Positions 24,902 through 37,012 are shown, counted from the first letter of the stretch. The stretch: DNA of 64,000 bases from Afipia sp. 64-13 (GCA_001897755.1 MKUJ01000017.1:98204-162203); one strand, 5' to 3'. Notes: a model not told the origin generated them from the sequence alone. Numbers and translations are program-made.

Positions 24902-26572
24902 TCAGACGACCAGCACGTGAACCGTACAGATCGTCTTCTTGCCCCACTGCTCCGCGATCGAAGCGCGCACCGCGCGGCGCACCGCCTCCGACACCGCGTC
25001 CGGATCGCGTCGTTTGGCGCGCGGCAGATTTTCGACCGTCGCGACCGCCACATCGAACGCCTCGTCGGCGATCTCCTCGCCGGCGGCGTTGCGCTCCGGG
25101 ATGCCGATCAGTTCGATCTCAGGATCGTCGGCGAGTTCGCCGCTTTCGGTCATGGCAATCGAGACCAGCGCGCAGCCGGCGAAGGACAGGCGGCGGCGTT
25201 CGACGACCGCACGCGCCTTCTGGTCCTCCAGAAGAATGCCGTCCTTGTAGGTGCGGCCCGCCGGCACCTCGCCCACGATCACGGGCTCGCCCGGTCCAAG
25301 CCGCACCAGATCGCCGTTCTTGCAGATCACGACTTTCGGCACGCCGCAGGCCCGCGCCAGCTTCGCGTGTTCCGACAGATGCAGCGCCTCGCCATGGGCC
25401 GGGATCAGAAGTTGCGGACGCACCCACGAGATCATGTCGCGCAGTTCATCCTGACGCGGATGCCCCGAGACGTGGACCAGATGGGTACGGTCGGTGATGA
25501 CCGTCACGCCCTGCAGCACCAGATTGTTGATGATCCCGCCGACCGCTCGCTCGTTGCCCGGAATGGTGCGCGAGGAGAAGATCACGGTGTCGCCCTTGTT
25601 CAGCGTCACCAGCGGATGGTCGTCGTTGGCGATGCGGGCCAGCGCCGCGCGCGGCTCGCCCTGGCTGCCGGTGCACAGCGCCAGCACCTTGTCCGGTGGG
25701 AAATGGCCGTAATAGTCCGCACCACGGAATGCGCCGATGCCATCGAGATAGCCGGTCTCGCGCGCGACCTGAACCACACGCTCCATCGCCCGCCCGATCA
25801 CCACCACCTCGCGGTCGGCGGTGCGGGCGGCTTCCGCGACGGCACGCAGACGCGCGACATTCGAGGCGAAAGTTGTTACCGCGACACGGCCCCGCGCGGC
25901 CTTCACCAGTTCGGTGATGGTCCTGGCGACTTCCTGCTCGGAAGGCGAGCGGCCGTCACGCACCGCATTGGTGGAATCGCCGACCAGCGCCAGCACGCCT
26001 TCGTCGCCGAGCTCGCGCAGGCGCCTCTCGTCGGTTGGCCGGCCGATGATCGGGGTCGGGTCGATCTTCCAGTCGCCGGTGTGCAGCACCGTACCGGCCT
26101 CGGTGCGGATCGCCAGCGCGTGCGATTCCGGAATCGAATGCGCCACCGGAATGAACTCGACGCTGAACGGACCGAGATCAATCCGCCCGCCCGATTCCAC
26201 AACCGTGACCGGGATCTTCGGCGCGTTGCGCTCGGCGGCGCATTTGGCCTCGAACAGCGAGGCGCTGAACTGCGTCGCATAGATCGGGCATTGCAGGCGC
26301 GGCCACAGATCGATGATGGCGCCGAAATGATCCTCGTGGGCGTGGGTCAGGACCAGGCCGACGAGGTTCTTGCGTTCCTTTTCGAGGAAACGGATGTCCG
26401 GCATGATGACGTCGATGCCCGGCAGATGCTCCTCATTGCCGAACGACACGCCGAGATCGACCGCGAGCCAACTGCGCTGATGGCGGTTGCCAAGGCCGTA
26501 GAGCGACAAATTCATGCCGATCTCGCCAATGCCGCCGAGCGGCGCGAAGGTGAATTCGTCCGGCCGCGCCAT
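24902..26572 (-). CDS. rnj: Ribonuclease J
   Basis: Metallo-beta-lactamase-fold RNase with 5'-3' exonuclease and endonuclease activity in RNA maturation and decay. 556 residues. The zinc motif is LTHAHEDHFGAI, with further ligands in VAHSIPES and HTGDWKIDP; the beta-CASP domain includes CTGSQGEPRAALARI and HVSGHPRQDEL. The C-terminal domain ends IAEQWGKKTICTVHVLVV. The start overlaps the birA stop by one base. The order birA-rnj-mce is conserved in alphaproteobacteria. Confidence 0.95.
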   Translation of the reverse strand: MARPDEFTFAPLGGIGEIGMNLSLYGLGNRHQRSWLAVDLGVSFGNEEHLPGIDVIMPDIRFLEKERKNLVGLVLTHAHEDHFGAIIDLWPRLQCPIYATQFSASLFEAKCAAERNAPKIPVTVVESGGRIDLGPFSVEFIPVAHSIPESHALAIRTEAGTVLHTGDWKIDPTPIIGRPTDERRLRELGDEGVLALVGDSTNAVRDGRSPSEQEVARTITELVKAARGRVAVTTFASNVARLRAVAEAARTADREVVVIGRAMERVVQVARETGYLDGIGAFRGADYYGHFPPDKVLALCTGSQGEPRAALARIANDDHPLVTLNKGDTVIFSSRTIPGNERAVGGIINNLVLQGVTVITDRTHLVHVSGHPRQDELRDMISWVRPQLLIPAHGEALHLSEHAKLARACGVPKVVICKNGDLVRLGPGEPVIVGEVPAGRTYKDGILLEDQKARAVVERRRLSFAGCALVSIAMTESGELADDPEIELIGIPERNAAGEEIADEAFDVAVATVENLPRAKRRDPDAVSEAVRRAVRASIAEQWGKKTICTVHVLVV

Positions 26573-27357
26573 CAGGCCGCTCCCGCCGACATCGCCGCGC
26601 CGAAATGCACCTCGCCCGCCGCGACCGTCATCCGCCTCCCGCCGTCTTCCGCCAGCACCAACCGCCCCTCCTCGTCGAGCGTCTCGAACGTCCCCTGCAA
26701 GGTCACGCTGCCGCTCCGCACTGCCATCGGTTTACCAAGCCCGGCGGCTCGCGCCAGCCACAAACGGCGGATCTGCTGAAAGCCGCGACCGTCATCCCAG
26801 AGCGTGACGAACTCCAACCACGCATCCGAGAGCGCGGCGAACACGTCTTCCGCGCTCGCCGTGATGCCGCAGGCGGCCAGCGAAGTCACCGGATACGGCA
26901 TGCCGTCCGGCGCCGCGACGACATTGACGCCGATGCCGACCACGACAGCAAGGCCTTCCGGGGTCGTTTCTGTCTCGATCAGGATGCCGGCGATCTTTTT
27001 GCCATCTGCGAGCACATCATTGGGCCACTTCAGCGCGAACGACGCCGCACCCTCGCCCGCGATCTCACGCAACGTGCTGTCGAGCGCAAGACCCGCGGCA
27101 AAGCCGAGCGTGGCGACAACAGCCGGCGGCGCTTTAATGGTCTGGATGATGCTGGCGGCGAGATTGCCCGGCGGCGAAACCCATGCGCGGGTGCGCCTGC
27201 CGCGCCCGGCGCTCTGATGCGTCGTCGCCAGCCACAGCGGCCCGCGCTCGCCGGCGCGAACCCGCGCCAGCGCCTCAGCATTGGTCGAACCGATCGTTTC
27301 GAAGGCGGTCAGTCGGATTCCGGCGGTTTGTGCTCGCGGACCGAGCGCAAACGCCAT
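26572..27357 (-). CDS. birA: Biotin--[acetyl-CoA-carboxylase] ligase (no DNA-binding domain)
   Basis: Attaches biotin to carboxylase carrier domains. 261 residues: TIGSTNAEALARV, the biotinyl-AMP loop in THQSAGRGRRTRAWVSPPGNL, LKWPNDVLADGKKIAGILIE and a C-terminal SH3-like domain. It lacks the N-terminal helix-turn-helix of E. coli BirA, so it is a catalytic ligase and not a repressor. It starts 2 bp after the nuoN stop and is in effect the last gene of the nuo transcript. Confidence 0.94.
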   Translation of the reverse strand: MAFALGPRAQTAGIRLTAFETIGSTNAEALARVRAGERGPLWLATTHQSAGRGRRTRAWVSPPGNLAASIIQTIKAPPAVVATLGFAAGLALDSTLREIAGEGAASFALKWPNDVLADGKKIAGILIETETTPEGLAVVVGIGVNVVAAPDGMPYPVTSLAACGITASAEDVFAALSDAWLEFVTLWDDGRGFQQIRRLWLARAAGLGKPMAVRSGSVTLQGTFETLDEEGRLVLAEDGGRRMTVAAGEVHFGAAMSAGAA

Positions 27358-27359
27358 CG

Positions 27360-28793
27360 TCAGAACAGTGACTTCGCGGCAAGCGTCGCCGCGTTCACCA
27401 GCGGAGCCGGGTAGACGAAGAACAAGAGGTTGAACACGCCAGCGACCGCGAGCACCGCCCGCAATTCACCACCCATCGGCTCGACCGCGCCCTTCGGCTC
27501 GTCGAAATACATCACCTTGATGATCGACAGATAGTAGAACGCGCCCACCACGCTTGTGATCACGCCGATCACCGACAGCGCGAACAGGCCGGACTGGATC
27601 GCCGCGAGGAAGACGTAGAACTTGGCGAAGAATCCCGCCAGCGGCGGCACGCCGGCCAGCGAGAACAGCAGCATCGCGAACAGGAACGCCAGCACCGGGT
27701 TGGTGCGCGACAGGCCTGCGAAATCACTGATCTGCTCGACGTTGTGGCCACCCCGCTTCATCGCCAGGATCACCGAGAAGGTGCCGAGCGTCATCGCGAC
27801 ATAGATGGCGAGATACAAGATCACGCCCTGCGCGCCCTGCTGGGTGCCCGCAGCAAGGCCGACCAGCGCGAAACCCATATGGCCGATGGAAGAATAGGCC
27901 ATCATGCGCTTGATGTTCTTCTGGCCGATCGCCGCGAACGAGCCGAGCGCCATCGAGGCGATCGAAACGAAGGTCACGATCTGTTGCCACTCATGCGTGA
28001 CGCCAGGGAACGCGGTCAGCGCGACGCGGGTGAAGATCGCAAGCGCCGCCACCTTCGGCGCCGAGGCGAAGAATGCGGTCACCGGGGTCGGCGCGCCTTC
28101 ATAGACGTCTGGCGTCCACATATGGAACGGCACCGCCGAGACCTTGAAGCACAGGCCCGCGAGCAGGAAGACGATGCCGAACAGGATGCCGAGGCTGCCG
28201 GTCTTGGCGGCCGCCGCAATGCCGGCGAACGACACCGTGCCGGTGAAGCCGTAGATCAGCGAGGCGCCATACAGCAGCATACCGGACGACAGCGAGCCGA
28301 GCACGAAATACTTCAGGCCCGACTCGGTCGACTTGAGGTTGTCGCGATGGCTGGAGGCGACGACGTAGAGCGCGAAGCTCATCAGTTCGAGGCCGAGATA
28401 AAGCATCACGAGGTCGCCGGCCGAGATCAACACCATCATGCCTGTGCTCGAGAGCAGCACCAGAATGGCGTATTCGAAAATCTTGACCTGATCGGCGAGA
28501 TAACGGCGCGACAATATCAAGGTCGCCGCCGATCCGATCAACGACAGCACCTTCAGGAAACGCGCGAAGTCATCGACGATGAAGCTGCCGCCGAAGGTGG
28601 TGAGCTTGCCGGACGGCAACGTCAGCACCAGAACGCCGGTCACCACGAGCAGGACGGTGGAGAGCATGGTGATGGCGCGAACCGCGCCCGTGCCACGATA
28701 GGCGCCGACCAGCAGCAGCAGCATCGCGCCGGACGCCAGCACGATCTCCGGCAGCACCGGGAGCAGCGAATAGCTTGCAATGTCGAAATTCAT
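27360..28793 (-). CDS. nuoN: NADH-quinone oxidoreductase subunit N
   Basis: Antiporter-like proton-pumping subunit of complex I, 477 residues with about 14 membrane helices. Family patterns include the glutamate in YLGLELMSFALYV and the lysine-bearing helix FKVSAVPFHMWTPDVYEGAPTPVTAF. It is the last nuo gene, 22 bp after nuoM and followed at once by birA. Confidence 0.96.
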   Translation of the reverse strand: MNFDIASYSLLPVLPEIVLASGAMLLLLVGAYRGTGAVRAITMLSTVLLVVTGVLVLTLPSGKLTTFGGSFIVDDFARFLKVLSLIGSAATLILSRRYLADQVKIFEYAILVLLSSTGMMVLISAGDLVMLYLGLELMSFALYVVASSHRDNLKSTESGLKYFVLGSLSSGMLLYGASLIYGFTGTVSFAGIAAAAKTGSLGILFGIVFLLAGLCFKVSAVPFHMWTPDVYEGAPTPVTAFFASAPKVAALAIFTRVALTAFPGVTHEWQQIVTFVSIASMALGSFAAIGQKNIKRMMAYSSIGHMGFALVGLAAGTQQGAQGVILYLAIYVAMTLGTFSVILAMKRGGHNVEQISDFAGLSRTNPVLAFLFAMLLFSLAGVPPLAGFFAKFYVFLAAIQSGLFALSVIGVITSVVGAFYYLSIIKVMYFDEPKGAVEPMGGELRAVLAVAGVFNLLFFVYPAPLVNAATLAAKSLF

Positions 28794-28815
28794 GGCGTGC
28801 TGTCCTGCCCTGCTC

Positions 28816-30324
28816 TCAGTTTAAGGCCGCGGCCTTCACGGCCGTGATCGCCGCGCTGTAATTGTTGACGAGTTGCTGCACCGAGGCCGCCGACATATCC
28901 AGCACCGGCTTCGGATAGACGCCGAACAGGATCGTCAGCACCACAAACGGCGCCAAAATGAAGACCTCGCGCGCAGTCATATCCTTGATCGACGCCAGCG
29001 CCGGCTTCTCCAGAGCGCCGAACACGATCTTGCGGTAGAGCCAGAGCGCATAGGCCGCCGAGAGAATGACGCCGAGCGTGGCGAAGATCGCGGTCGAAAC
29101 CGAAACCTTGAAGGTGCCGAGCAGCGTCAGGAATTCCCCGACGAACCCGGAGGTACCGGGCAGACCGACATTGGCCATGGTGAAGACCATGAACACCAGC
29201 GCGTAGAGCGGCATGCGGTTGACGAGGCCGCCATAAGCGGCGATCTCGCGGGTGTGCATGCGGTCGTAGATGATGCCGACGCACAGGAACAGCGCGCCGG
29301 AGACGATGCCGTGCGACACCATCTGGAACACGCCGCCGGCCACGCCCTGCGTGGTGCCGGCGAAGATGCCCATGGTGACGAAGCCCATATGCGCGACCGA
29401 GGAGTACGCGATCAGCTTCTTCATGTCCTCCTGCATCAAGGCGACCAGCGAGGTGTAAACGATCGCGATCGCCGAGAGCGTCCACACCAGTGGCGCGAAA
29501 TCATGCGAGGCCAGCGGGAACATCGGCAGCGAGAAACGCAGGAAGCCGTAGCCGCCCATCTTCAAGAGAATCGCCGCCAGCACCACCGAGCCCGCGGTCG
29601 GCGCCTCGACGTGCGCATCCGGCAGCCAGGTGTGGACCGGCCACATCGGCATCTTCACCGCGAACGAGGCGAAGAACGCCAGCCACGCCCACGTTTGCAG
29701 GCCGCGCGGCACCGCCGTGGTCATCAGCGTCGGAATGTCGGTGGTGCCGGCATTCCAGTACAGCGCCATGATGGCGAGCAGCATCAGCACCGAGCCGAGC
29801 AGCGTGTAGAGGAAGAACTTGAAGGTGGCGTAGACACGGCGCGGACCGCCCCACACGCCGATGATCAGGAACATCGGAATGAGGCCGCCTTCGAAGAACA
29901 GATAGAACAGCACGAGATCGAGCGCCGAGAAGGTGCCGACCATCAGCGTTTCCAGAATGAGGAACGCCATCATGTATTCGCGCACGCGCAGCTTCACCGC
30001 GCGCCAGCTCGCCAGGATGCAGAACGGCATCAGCGCGGTGGTGAGGATCACGAACGGCAGCGAGATGCCATCGACGCCCATGTGATAGGTGATGGTGTTG
30101 GCGAGCCAGGGCGCCTTTTCGACGAACTGGAAGCCCGCCTGCGTCGGATCGAACCGCATCACCAGAACGAGCGAAACCGCGAAGGTGACGATGGTGGTCC
30201 ACAGCGCGACCCAGCGCGCGGTGCGGTTTGCCGCCTCCTCGCCGCCGCGCGCCATGAGATAGACCAGCAGCGCGCCGGCGACCGGCAGGAAAGTGACGAT
30301 GGAAAGCACAGGCCAGGTTGTCAT
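28816..30324 (-). CDS. nuoM: NADH-quinone oxidoreductase subunit M
   Basis: Antiporter-like membrane subunit of complex I, 502 residues. It starts [14 protein letters not shown] at 30324 in an ATGA overlap with the nuoL stop; the longer open frame would run into nuoL. Conserved segments include [21 protein letters not shown] (the functional Glu region) and [23 protein letters not shown] (the pump Lys helix). Confidence 0.96.
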   Translation of the reverse strand: MTTWPVLSIVTFLPVAGALLVYLMARGGEEAANRTARWVALWTTIVTFAVSLVLVMRFDPTQAGFQFVEKAPWLANTITYHMGVDGISLPFVILTTALMPFCILASWRAVKLRVREYMMAFLILETLMVGTFSALDLVLFYLFFEGGLIPMFLIIGVWGGPRRVYATFKFFLYTLLGSVLMLLAIMALYWNAGTTDIPTLMTTAVPRGLQTWAWLAFFASFAVKMPMWPVHTWLPDAHVEAPTAGSVVLAAILLKMGGYGFLRFSLPMFPLASHDFAPLVWTLSAIAIVYTSLVALMQEDMKKLIAYSSVAHMGFVTMGIFAGTTQGVAGGVFQMVSHGIVSGALFLCVGIIYDRMHTREIAAYGGLVNRMPLYALVFMVFTMANVGLPGTSGFVGEFLTLLGTFKVSVSTAIFATLGVILSAAYALWLYRKIVFGALEKPALASIKDMTAREVFILAPFVVLTILFGVYPKPVLDMSAASVQQLVNNYSAAITAVKAAALN

Positions 30325-32402
30325 TGCTGGCCCCCGACGCCGAACATGAACCAGGTGATGAGCCCCGCGACACCGATCATCATCGCGAAGGCATAGTGGT
30401 AGAGATAGCCGGTCTGCACGCGCATCAGCCTGCGCGTCACATCCAGCACCCGGGCGGACACGCCGTCCGGACCGAAGCCGTCGATCACGAGACCGTCGCC
30501 CTTCTTCCAGAGGAAACGTCCGAGCCATTTGGCGGGACGCACGAAGATCACGTCATACAGCTCGTCGAAGTACCATTTGTTGAGCAGGAACCTGTAGAGC
30601 AGCGGATGGTGGCTGGCGAGTTCGACCGGCAGATATGGCCGGCGGATGTAGAACAGCCACGCCACGGCAAAGCCCCCCGCCATCATCACCGTCGGCGAGA
30701 ACGCGATCCAGGCCGGAATGTGATGCATCTCTTCCAGAATGTTCGGCTTCAGCTTCAGCGATTCGCGGAAGAACTCGTCGACGCCGTGGCCGACGAACAG
30801 CTCCTTGAACGGGAAGCCGGCGAGCAGCGAGCCCGCGGCCAGCACGTACAGCGGCACCATCATCACCCACGGGTTCTCACGCGCGGCCTCGTAATGATGA
30901 TGGTCGTGCGGCTCGCCGTGGAAGGTCTTGAAAATCAGACGCCAGGAATAGAACGAGGTCAGGCCGGCCGCGACCACGGTCGCGAGGAAGGCATAGAGCG
31001 CGAACGGGTTATGCGACACGAACGCAGACTCGATGATCGCATCCTTGGAGAAGTAGCCGGCGGTGAGCGGGAATCCGGTCAGCGCCAGCGTGCCGATCAC
31101 CATGGTGGCGTAGGTGTAGGGAATGCGATCCTTCAGGCCGCCCATGTTGCGGATGTCCTGCTCGTGATGCATCGCGGCGATCACCGAGCCGGACCCCAGG
31201 AACAGCAGCGCCTTGAAGAAGGCGTGCGTGAACAGATGGAACATGCCGACCGAATAGGCGCCCGCCCCCATCGCCACGAACATGTAGCCGAGCTGCGAAC
31301 AGGTCGAATAAGCGACGATGCGCTTGATGTCGTTCTGCACTAGACCGATGGTCGCGGCGAACAGTGCCGTGGTGCCGCCGATCAGCATCACGAAGGCCTG
31401 CGCATTCGGCGCCAATTCGAACAGCGGCGACAGGCGCGCCACCATGAAGACGCCGGCGGTGACCATGGTCGCGGCATGGATCAGCGCCGACACCGGGGTC
31501 GGGCCTTCCATCGCGTCCGGCAGCCAGGTGTGCAGCAGGAACTGGGCCGACTTACCCATCGCACCCATGAACAGCATCAGGCAGGTAAAGGTCAGCGCGT
31601 CGACATCCCAGTGGAAGACATGGATGGTCTTGCCGACGAGACTTGGAGCCGAGGCGAAGATGGTCTCGAAATCGATCGAGCCAACCAGCGCGAAGATCGC
31701 GAAGATGCCGAGCAGAAAGCCGAAATCGCCGACACGGTTGACCACGAACGCCTTGATGGCGGCGGCATTGGCCGACGGCTTCTGAAACCAGAACCCGATC
31801 AGGAGATAGCTCGCGAGGCCGACGCCTTCCCAGCCGAAGAAGAGCTGCACCAGATTGTCGGCGGTCACCAGCATCAGCATGGCGAAGGTGAACAGCGACA
31901 GATACGCCATGAAGCGCGGACGGTTCGGATCCTCGTGCATGTAGCCGATCGAATACAAGTGCACGAGCGAGGACACCGAAGTGACGACGACCAGCATGAC
32001 CGCGGTCAGCGTGTCGACGCGCAGCATCCAGGCAACCTTGAGATCGCCGGAATTGATCCACGGCAACAGGTCGATACGCGCGGCGTGATGCAGCAGGCCG
32101 ACATCGACGAACGCAACCCACGACAGCGCCGCCGAAGTCAGCAGCAGCATGGTGGTGACGACTTCCGCGGCGCGCGAGCCGGCGGCCGGCGGCTCGACCG
32201 GGCCGTGATCGTCATGGCCATGATCATCATGCGCGGCATGGTCATGCGCCTCGTGCGCGTGCGCGGCATGGCCGTGACCATGGCCGTGGTCGGCATGCTC
32301 CATCTCGTCGCCGCTCGGGTTGCGCCCGTGCGCGCCCCAGATGGCGATCGCGCCGGCAATCAGGGCGCCGATCAGCGGCAGGAATACGATGGCCTGAATC
32401 AT
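30321..32402 (-). CDS. nuoL: NADH-quinone oxidoreductase subunit L with a His-rich insertion
   Basis: Largest antiporter-like subunit, 693 residues, carrying the long amphipathic lateral helix near the C-terminus. Typical motifs are [18 protein letters not shown] and [24 protein letters not shown]. Between the first two membrane helices (about residues 36-67) is a striking His/Asp-rich loop with repeated HGH, HAH and DDHGH units. I believe similar loops occur in Nitrobacteraceae NuoL, but not in E. coli. It may bind metal ions; no role is established. Confidence 0.96.
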   Translation of the reverse strand: MIQAIVFLPLIGALIAGAIAIWGAHGRNPSGDEMEHADHGHGHGHAAHAHEAHDHAAHDDHGHDDHGPVEPPAAGSRAAEVVTTMLLLTSAALSWVAFVDVGLLHHAARIDLLPWINSGDLKVAWMLRVDTLTAVMLVVVTSVSSLVHLYSIGYMHEDPNRPRFMAYLSLFTFAMLMLVTADNLVQLFFGWEGVGLASYLLIGFWFQKPSANAAAIKAFVVNRVGDFGFLLGIFAIFALVGSIDFETIFASAPSLVGKTIHVFHWDVDALTFTCLMLFMGAMGKSAQFLLHTWLPDAMEGPTPVSALIHAATMVTAGVFMVARLSPLFELAPNAQAFVMLIGGTTALFAATIGLVQNDIKRIVAYSTCSQLGYMFVAMGAGAYSVGMFHLFTHAFFKALLFLGSGSVIAAMHHEQDIRNMGGLKDRIPYTYATMVIGTLALTGFPLTAGYFSKDAIIESAFVSHNPFALYAFLATVVAAGLTSFYSWRLIFKTFHGEPHDHHHYEAARENPWVMMVPLYVLAAGSLLAGFPFKELFVGHGVDEFFRESLKLKPNILEEMHHIPAWIAFSPTVMMAGGFAVAWLFYIRRPYLPVELASHHPLLYRFLLNKWYFDELYDVIFVRPAKWLGRFLWKKGDGLVIDGFGPDGVSARVLDVTRRLMRVQTGYLYHYAFAMMIGVAGLITWFMFGVGGQQ

Positions 32403-32409
32403 GTTGGTC

Positions 32410-32718
32410 TCAGCCCTTCATCAGGTTGATGTCTTCGACCGCGATCGAGCCGCGGTTGCGGAAGAACACCACCAGCACGGCAAGGCCGATCGCCGCTTCC
32501 GCCGCCGCCACGGTCAGCACCAGAAGCGCGTAAATCTGCCCCACGATGTCATTAAGAAAACTCGAGAACGCGACGAGATTGACGTTCGCCGACAACAGGA
32601 TCAACTCGATCGACATCAGGATGATGATGACGTTCTTGCGGTTGATGAAGATGCCGAGAATCCCCAGCGTGAACAGGATCGCGCCGACCGCGAGGTAATG
32701 TCCGAGACCGATCGTCAT
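32410..32718 (-). CDS. nuoK: NADH-quinone oxidoreductase subunit K
   Basis: 102-residue membrane subunit with three helices and the conserved acidic residues ([33 protein letters not shown]). The ATG at 32718 overlaps the nuoJ stop (ATGA) and gives the standard length; an in-frame start 9 bases earlier is not needed. Confidence 0.97.
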   Translation of the reverse strand: MTIGLGHYLAVGAILFTLGILGIFINRKNVIIILMSIELILLSANVNLVAFSSFLNDIVGQIYALLVLTVAAAEAAIGLAVLVVFFRNRGSIAVEDINLMKG

Positions 32719-33353
32719 TTCACCCACTCCCCGGCATCAGCGTCCTGAAGTCCCTGCCCCGACGCCACCTTGCGCATCGCCATCGCGGTCGCCTTGCCGC
32801 GCGCGTTCTGCGCGCTGACGTCCTGACGCTTGACGCTGGCCTTGTGGCGCAGCGTCAGCACGATCGCGCCGATCATCGCCACCAGCAGCACCAGACCCGC
32901 CATCTGGAAATAATGGATGTAGCGGGTGTAGAGCACGAGACCGATCGCCTCGGTATTGGTGATCGCACCCGGAATCGGCGCAGTGATCGACTTGCTGATG
33001 TTCGGGCTGATGACCCAGCCGCCCGCGACCAACAGCAGCTCGGCGAGGAAGATCGCGCCGACCAGAATCCCGACCGGCAGATATTCGATGAAACCCTGCC
33101 GCAGCTCGGCGAAGTCGACGTCGAGCATCATGATCACGAACAGGAACAGCACCGCCACCGCGCCGACATAGACGACCACCAGGATCATCGCGAGGAATTC
33201 GGCGCCGAGCAGCAGGAACAGCCCAGCCGCGTTGACGAAGGCGAGGATCATGAACAGCACGGAGTGCACCGGGTTACGCGCGGTGATGACCATCACCGCG
33301 GAAGCCACGCAGACGCCAGCGAAGAGATAGAAGAAGAGCGCGGGAAAAATCAT
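32715..33353 (-). CDS. nuoJ: NADH-quinone oxidoreductase subunit J
   Basis: 212-residue membrane subunit with five helices, including the conserved third helix around [22 protein letters not shown] (part of the E-channel, with a pi-bulge). The C-terminal tail of about 45 residues is hydrophilic and basic ([15 protein letters not shown]). It overlaps nuoK by 4 bases. Confidence 0.96.
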   Translation of the reverse strand: MIFPALFFYLFAGVCVASAVMVITARNPVHSVLFMILAFVNAAGLFLLLGAEFLAMILVVVYVGAVAVLFLFVIMMLDVDFAELRQGFIEYLPVGILVGAIFLAELLLVAGGWVISPNISKSITAPIPGAITNTEAIGLVLYTRYIHYFQMAGLVLLVAMIGAIVLTLRHKASVKRQDVSAQNARGKATAMAMRKVASGQGLQDADAGEWVK

Positions 33354-33362
33354 GCGGCTGCT

Positions 33363-33851
33363 CTATCGGTAAGGCGCGTCGAGCGCGATGTTCTTGGCGA
33401 TTTCGCGCTCCCAGCGGTCACCGTTGGCGAGCAGCCGTGCCTTGTCATAATAAAGCTCCTCGCGCGTCTCGGTCGCGAACTCGAAATTCGGTCCCTCGAC
33501 GATGGCTTCGACCGGGCATGCCTCCTGGCACAGGCCGCAATAAATGCACTTCACCATGTCGATGTCGTAGCGCACGGTGCGGCGGGTGCCGTCGTTGCGG
33601 CGCGGACCGGCCTCGATGGTGATGGCCTGCGCCGGGCAGATCGCCTCGCACAGCTTGCAGGCGATGCAGCGCTCCTCGCCGTTCGGATAACGGCGCAGCG
33701 CATGCTCGCCGCGAAAGCGCGGGGAGATCGGCCCCTTCTCGAAGGGATAGTTCAGGGTCGGCTTCGGCCGGAAGAAGTAGCGCATCGTCAGCACGAAGGC
33801 TGCGGCGAACTCCTTGAGCAAAAGCGAATTGGCTGCGGATGCTATACCCAT
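33363..33851 (-). CDS. nuoI: NADH-quinone oxidoreductase subunit I (2x 4Fe-4S)
   Basis: 162-residue electron-transfer subunit with two ferredoxin motifs for clusters N6a and N6b: [12 protein letters not shown] and [12 protein letters not shown]. The N-terminal helix ([20 protein letters not shown]) anchors it to the membrane arm. It lies 7 bp after nuoH. Confidence 0.97.
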   Translation of the reverse strand: MGIASAANSLLLKEFAAAFVLTMRYFFRPKPTLNYPFEKGPISPRFRGEHALRRYPNGEERCIACKLCEAICPAQAITIEAGPRRNDGTRRTVRYDIDMVKCIYCGLCQEACPVEAIVEGPNFEFATETREELYYDKARLLANGDRWEREIAKNIALDAPYR

Positions 33852-33858
33852 GACAACC

Positions 33859-34929
33859 TCACTTCACCGCAAACCCGGTGAATTGCAGGACACCCGCGAC
33901 GATCACGACCATCGCCAGCGACAACGGCAGGAACACCTTCCAGCCGAGCCGCATGAGCTGGTCGTAGCGGTAACGGGGAACGATCGCCTTCGCCATCGCG
34001 ATCATGAAGAAGAACGCGAAAGCCTTCAGCGTGAACCAGATGACGCCCGGCACCCAGGTGAACGGCGGCAGATCGACCGGCGGCAGCCAGCCGCCCATGA
34101 ACAGGATCGCGCCCATCGCGCACATGGTGCAGATCGCGACATACTCGCCGAGCATGAACAGCAGATACGGCGTCGAGCCGTATTCCACCATGAAGCCGGC
34201 GACCAGTTCGGATTCGGCCTCGACGAGGTCGAACGGCGGACGGTTGGTCTCCGCCAGCGCCGAGACGTAGAAGATCACGAACATCGGCAGCAGCGGCAGC
34301 CAGTACCAGTTCAGGATGGTCAGCCACGGCAGGCCGATCATGGTGGCAAGGCCACGGGTGTGCTGCGCCTCAACGATCGCGGTGAGATTGAGCGAGCCGA
34401 CGCAGAGAAGCACGGTGACGATGACGAAGCCGATCGAGACTTCATACGACACCATCTGCGCCGCCGAGCGGAGCGCGGCGAGGAACGGATATTTCGAGTT
34501 CGACGACCAGCCGGCCATGATGATGCCGTAGATCGACAGCGAGGAGATCGCGAAAATATAAAGGATGCCGACGTTGATGTCGGCGATCACCCAGTTGAGA
34601 TTGACCGGGATCACCGCCCAGGCGGCGAGCGCCAGCACGCAGCTTACCAGCGGCGCCAGCAGGAACACGCCCTTGTTGGAGCCGGCCGGAATGATCGGCT
34701 CTTTCAGCACGAACTTCAGAAGGTCGGCGAAGGACTGGAACAGGCCCCAGGGACCGACGACGTTCGGGCCGCGCCGGATCTGCACCGCCGCCCAGATCTT
34801 GCGGTCGGCGAGCAGGATGTAGGCGATCGCCACCAGCAGCACGACGAGCAGCAGCACGCTCTGCGCCAGCATCACGATCAGTGGCCAGATGATGTCGGTC
34901 CAGGCCGAGCTTGCGAAGAATTCGGACAT
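33859..34929 (-). CDS. nuoH: NADH-quinone oxidoreductase subunit H
   Basis: 356-residue membrane subunit forming the quinone-entry site, with eight helices. Characteristic parts are [22 protein letters not shown] and the charged loop [21 protein letters not shown]. It starts at ATG 34929, 7 bp after the nuoG stop. Confidence 0.97.
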   Translation of the reverse strand: MSEFFASSAWTDIIWPLIVMLAQSVLLLVVLLVAIAYILLADRKIWAAVQIRRGPNVVGPWGLFQSFADLLKFVLKEPIIPAGSNKGVFLLAPLVSCVLALAAWAVIPVNLNWVIADINVGILYIFAISSLSIYGIIMAGWSSNSKYPFLAALRSAAQMVSYEVSIGFVIVTVLLCVGSLNLTAIVEAQHTRGLATMIGLPWLTILNWYWLPLLPMFVIFYVSALAETNRPPFDLVEAESELVAGFMVEYGSTPYLLFMLGEYVAICTMCAMGAILFMGGWLPPVDLPPFTWVPGVIWFTLKAFAFFFMIAMAKAIVPRYRYDQLMRLGWKVFLPLSLAMVVIVAGVLQFTGFAVK

Positions 34930-34936
34930 CGTGTGC

Positions 34937-37012
34937 TTACTCCGCCGCGTTCAGCATCTGGCCGGCAGCCAAACGCGAGCATTCGGCCATCACCGCGGAG
35001 GCCCGCGCGATGGGGTTGGTCAGATAGAAGTCGGCGACCGGGCTCTTGAGCGCGCTCTTGTCGAGCGCACCGCCGCGCGAGGCGAGCGTCTTGAGGCCCG
35101 CCGCGTCGCCGGCCTCGATCTGGTCGATGCGCATCAGATGCGGCACGACCCGGAACATCGCCTGGCGCAGTTGCACCAGCGAGTCATACGGCAGCTTCTT
35201 GCCCAGCACCTCGGACAGCGCACGGATGATCGCCCAGTCCTCACGCGCCTCGCCCGGCGGGAAGGACGCGCGGTTCGCCATCTGCACCCGGCCCTCAAGG
35301 TTGACGTAGATGCCGGTCTTCTCGGTGTAGGCCGCGCCCGGCAGGATCACGTCGGCGCGATGCGCGCCGCGATCGCCATGGGTGCCGATGTAGACCACGA
35401 ACGCGCCATCCGGCACGTTCACCTCGTCCGCACCCAGCAGAAACACCGCGTCGAGCGCGCCCGGCGCCAGCATCTGCGCCGCCGTTAGCGACCCCTCGCC
35501 CGGCGCGAAACCGATATCGAGCGCGCCGACCTGCGAGGCCGAGTTGTGCAGAACCGCAAAGCCGTTCCAGCCGTCCTTCACCGCGCCGAGGTCGCCAGCG
35601 AGCTTGGCGGCGAGCGCCAGCACCGCCGCGCCGTCCTTGCGGGCGACGACCCCTGCCCCGACCAGCACGATCGGGTTCTTGGCGTTCTTCAGCGTCTCGG
35701 CAAAGGAGTGCTTGCCGCCCGCCAGTTCCGACAACGTGTCGGGGCCGGCGCCGAGATGCTCGTAGTCATAGGTCAGCTCGGCCTTCTCGCCGATGACGCC
35801 GACCTTGAGTTGGCCGGTGCGCCAGCGCTTGCGGATGCGCGCATTGAGGATCGCCGCCTCGCGGCGCGGATTGGCGCCGACGATCAGCAGCGCGTCGGCC
35901 TGCTCGATGCCCGCGATGGTCGGATTGAAAATGTAGGACGCGCGGCCCGCCGCGATGTCGAAGGCATCGCCATGCTGAGTGGCGACATTGGCCGCGCCGA
36001 ACTGCGCCAGAAGCTGCTTGAGCGCGAACATGTCCTCGACGGCGGCAAGATCGCCGGCGATCGCGCCGATCCGCTTGCCGTCCACGCGGCCGAGCTTCGC
36101 CGCGATGGCGGCGAACGCCTCGTTCCATGACGCCGCGCGCAGCTTGCCGTTCTCGCGCACATAAGGTCGGTCGAGGCGCTGGGTGCGCAGGCCGTCGACG
36201 ATGTGGCGGGTCTTGTCGGAAATCCACTCCTCGTTCACCGCCTCGTTGACGCGCGGCAGAATGCGCATCACCTCGCGGCCGCGGGTGTCGACGCGGATCG
36301 CCGAGCCGACCGCATCCATCACGTCGATGGACTGGGTCTTGCCAAGCTCCCACGGACGCGCGGCGAACGCATAAGGCTTCGAGGTCAGCGCGCCGACCGG
36401 GCAGATATCGACAAGGTTGCCCTGCAGCTCGGAGGTCAACGCGCTTTCGAGATAGGTGGTGATCTCGACATCTTCGCCACGGCCGATCAAACCCATCTCC
36501 GGCACGCCGCACACTTCGGTGGAGAAGCGGACGCAGCGCGTGCACTGGATGCAGCGGGTCATCACGGTCTTGATGAGAACGCCCATATACTTGTCTTCGA
36601 CCGCGCGCTTGTTCTCGGCGAAGCGGCTGGTGTCGACGCCGTAGCCCATCGCCTGGTCCTGCAGGTCGCACTCGCCACCCTGATCGCAGATCGGGCAATC
36701 GAGCGGATGGTTGATGAGCAGGAATTCCATCACGCCTTCGCGCGCCTTCTTCACCATCGGCGATTTGGTTTTCACCGAGGGCAATTCGCCGTTCGGGCCC
36801 GGACGGCAGTCGCGCACGCCCCAGGCGCAGCTTGCGACCGGCTTCGGCGAGCCCGCGACCTCGACGAGACACATGCGGCAGTTGCCGGCGATGGAAAGAC
36901 GCTCGTGGTAGCAGAAGCGCGGAATTTCAGCGCCCGCCGCCTCGCACGCCTGCAACAGCGTGTATTCGGCCGGAACGTCGATCTCTTTGCCGTCGATCAG
37001 AATTTTAGTCAT
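34937..37012 (-). CDS. nuoG: NADH-quinone oxidoreductase subunit G
   Basis: Iron-sulfur subunit of the peripheral arm, 691 residues. The N-terminal 2Fe-2S ligands are C34, C45, C48 and C62 ([17 protein letters not shown]). A His/Cys 4Fe-4S site ([19 protein letters not shown]) and a second 4Fe-4S site ([10 protein letters not shown], followed by CPVGAL) come next, then a molybdopterin-oxidoreductase-like domain without catalytic function. The start at 37012 overlaps the end of the inserted 95-residue gene by 8 bp. Confidence 0.96.
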   Translation of the reverse strand: MTKILIDGKEIDVPAEYTLLQACEAAGAEIPRFCYHERLSIAGNCRMCLVEVAGSPKPVASCAWGVRDCRPGPNGELPSVKTKSPMVKKAREGVMEFLLINHPLDCPICDQGGECDLQDQAMGYGVDTSRFAENKRAVEDKYMGVLIKTVMTRCIQCTRCVRFSTEVCGVPEMGLIGRGEDVEITTYLESALTSELQGNLVDICPVGALTSKPYAFAARPWELGKTQSIDVMDAVGSAIRVDTRGREVMRILPRVNEAVNEEWISDKTRHIVDGLRTQRLDRPYVRENGKLRAASWNEAFAAIAAKLGRVDGKRIGAIAGDLAAVEDMFALKQLLAQFGAANVATQHGDAFDIAAGRASYIFNPTIAGIEQADALLIVGANPRREAAILNARIRKRWRTGQLKVGVIGEKAELTYDYEHLGAGPDTLSELAGGKHSFAETLKNAKNPIVLVGAGVVARKDGAAVLALAAKLAGDLGAVKDGWNGFAVLHNSASQVGALDIGFAPGEGSLTAAQMLAPGALDAVFLLGADEVNVPDGAFVVYIGTHGDRGAHRADVILPGAAYTEKTGIYVNLEGRVQMANRASFPPGEAREDWAIIRALSEVLGKKLPYDSLVQLRQAMFRVVPHLMRIDQIEAGDAAGLKTLASRGGALDKSALKSPVADFYLTNPIARASAVMAECSRLAAGQMLNAAE

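Noticed and set aside
24893..26779. 628-codon plus-strand open frame opposite rnj
   Set aside because: Shadow of RNase J; no recognisable domain.
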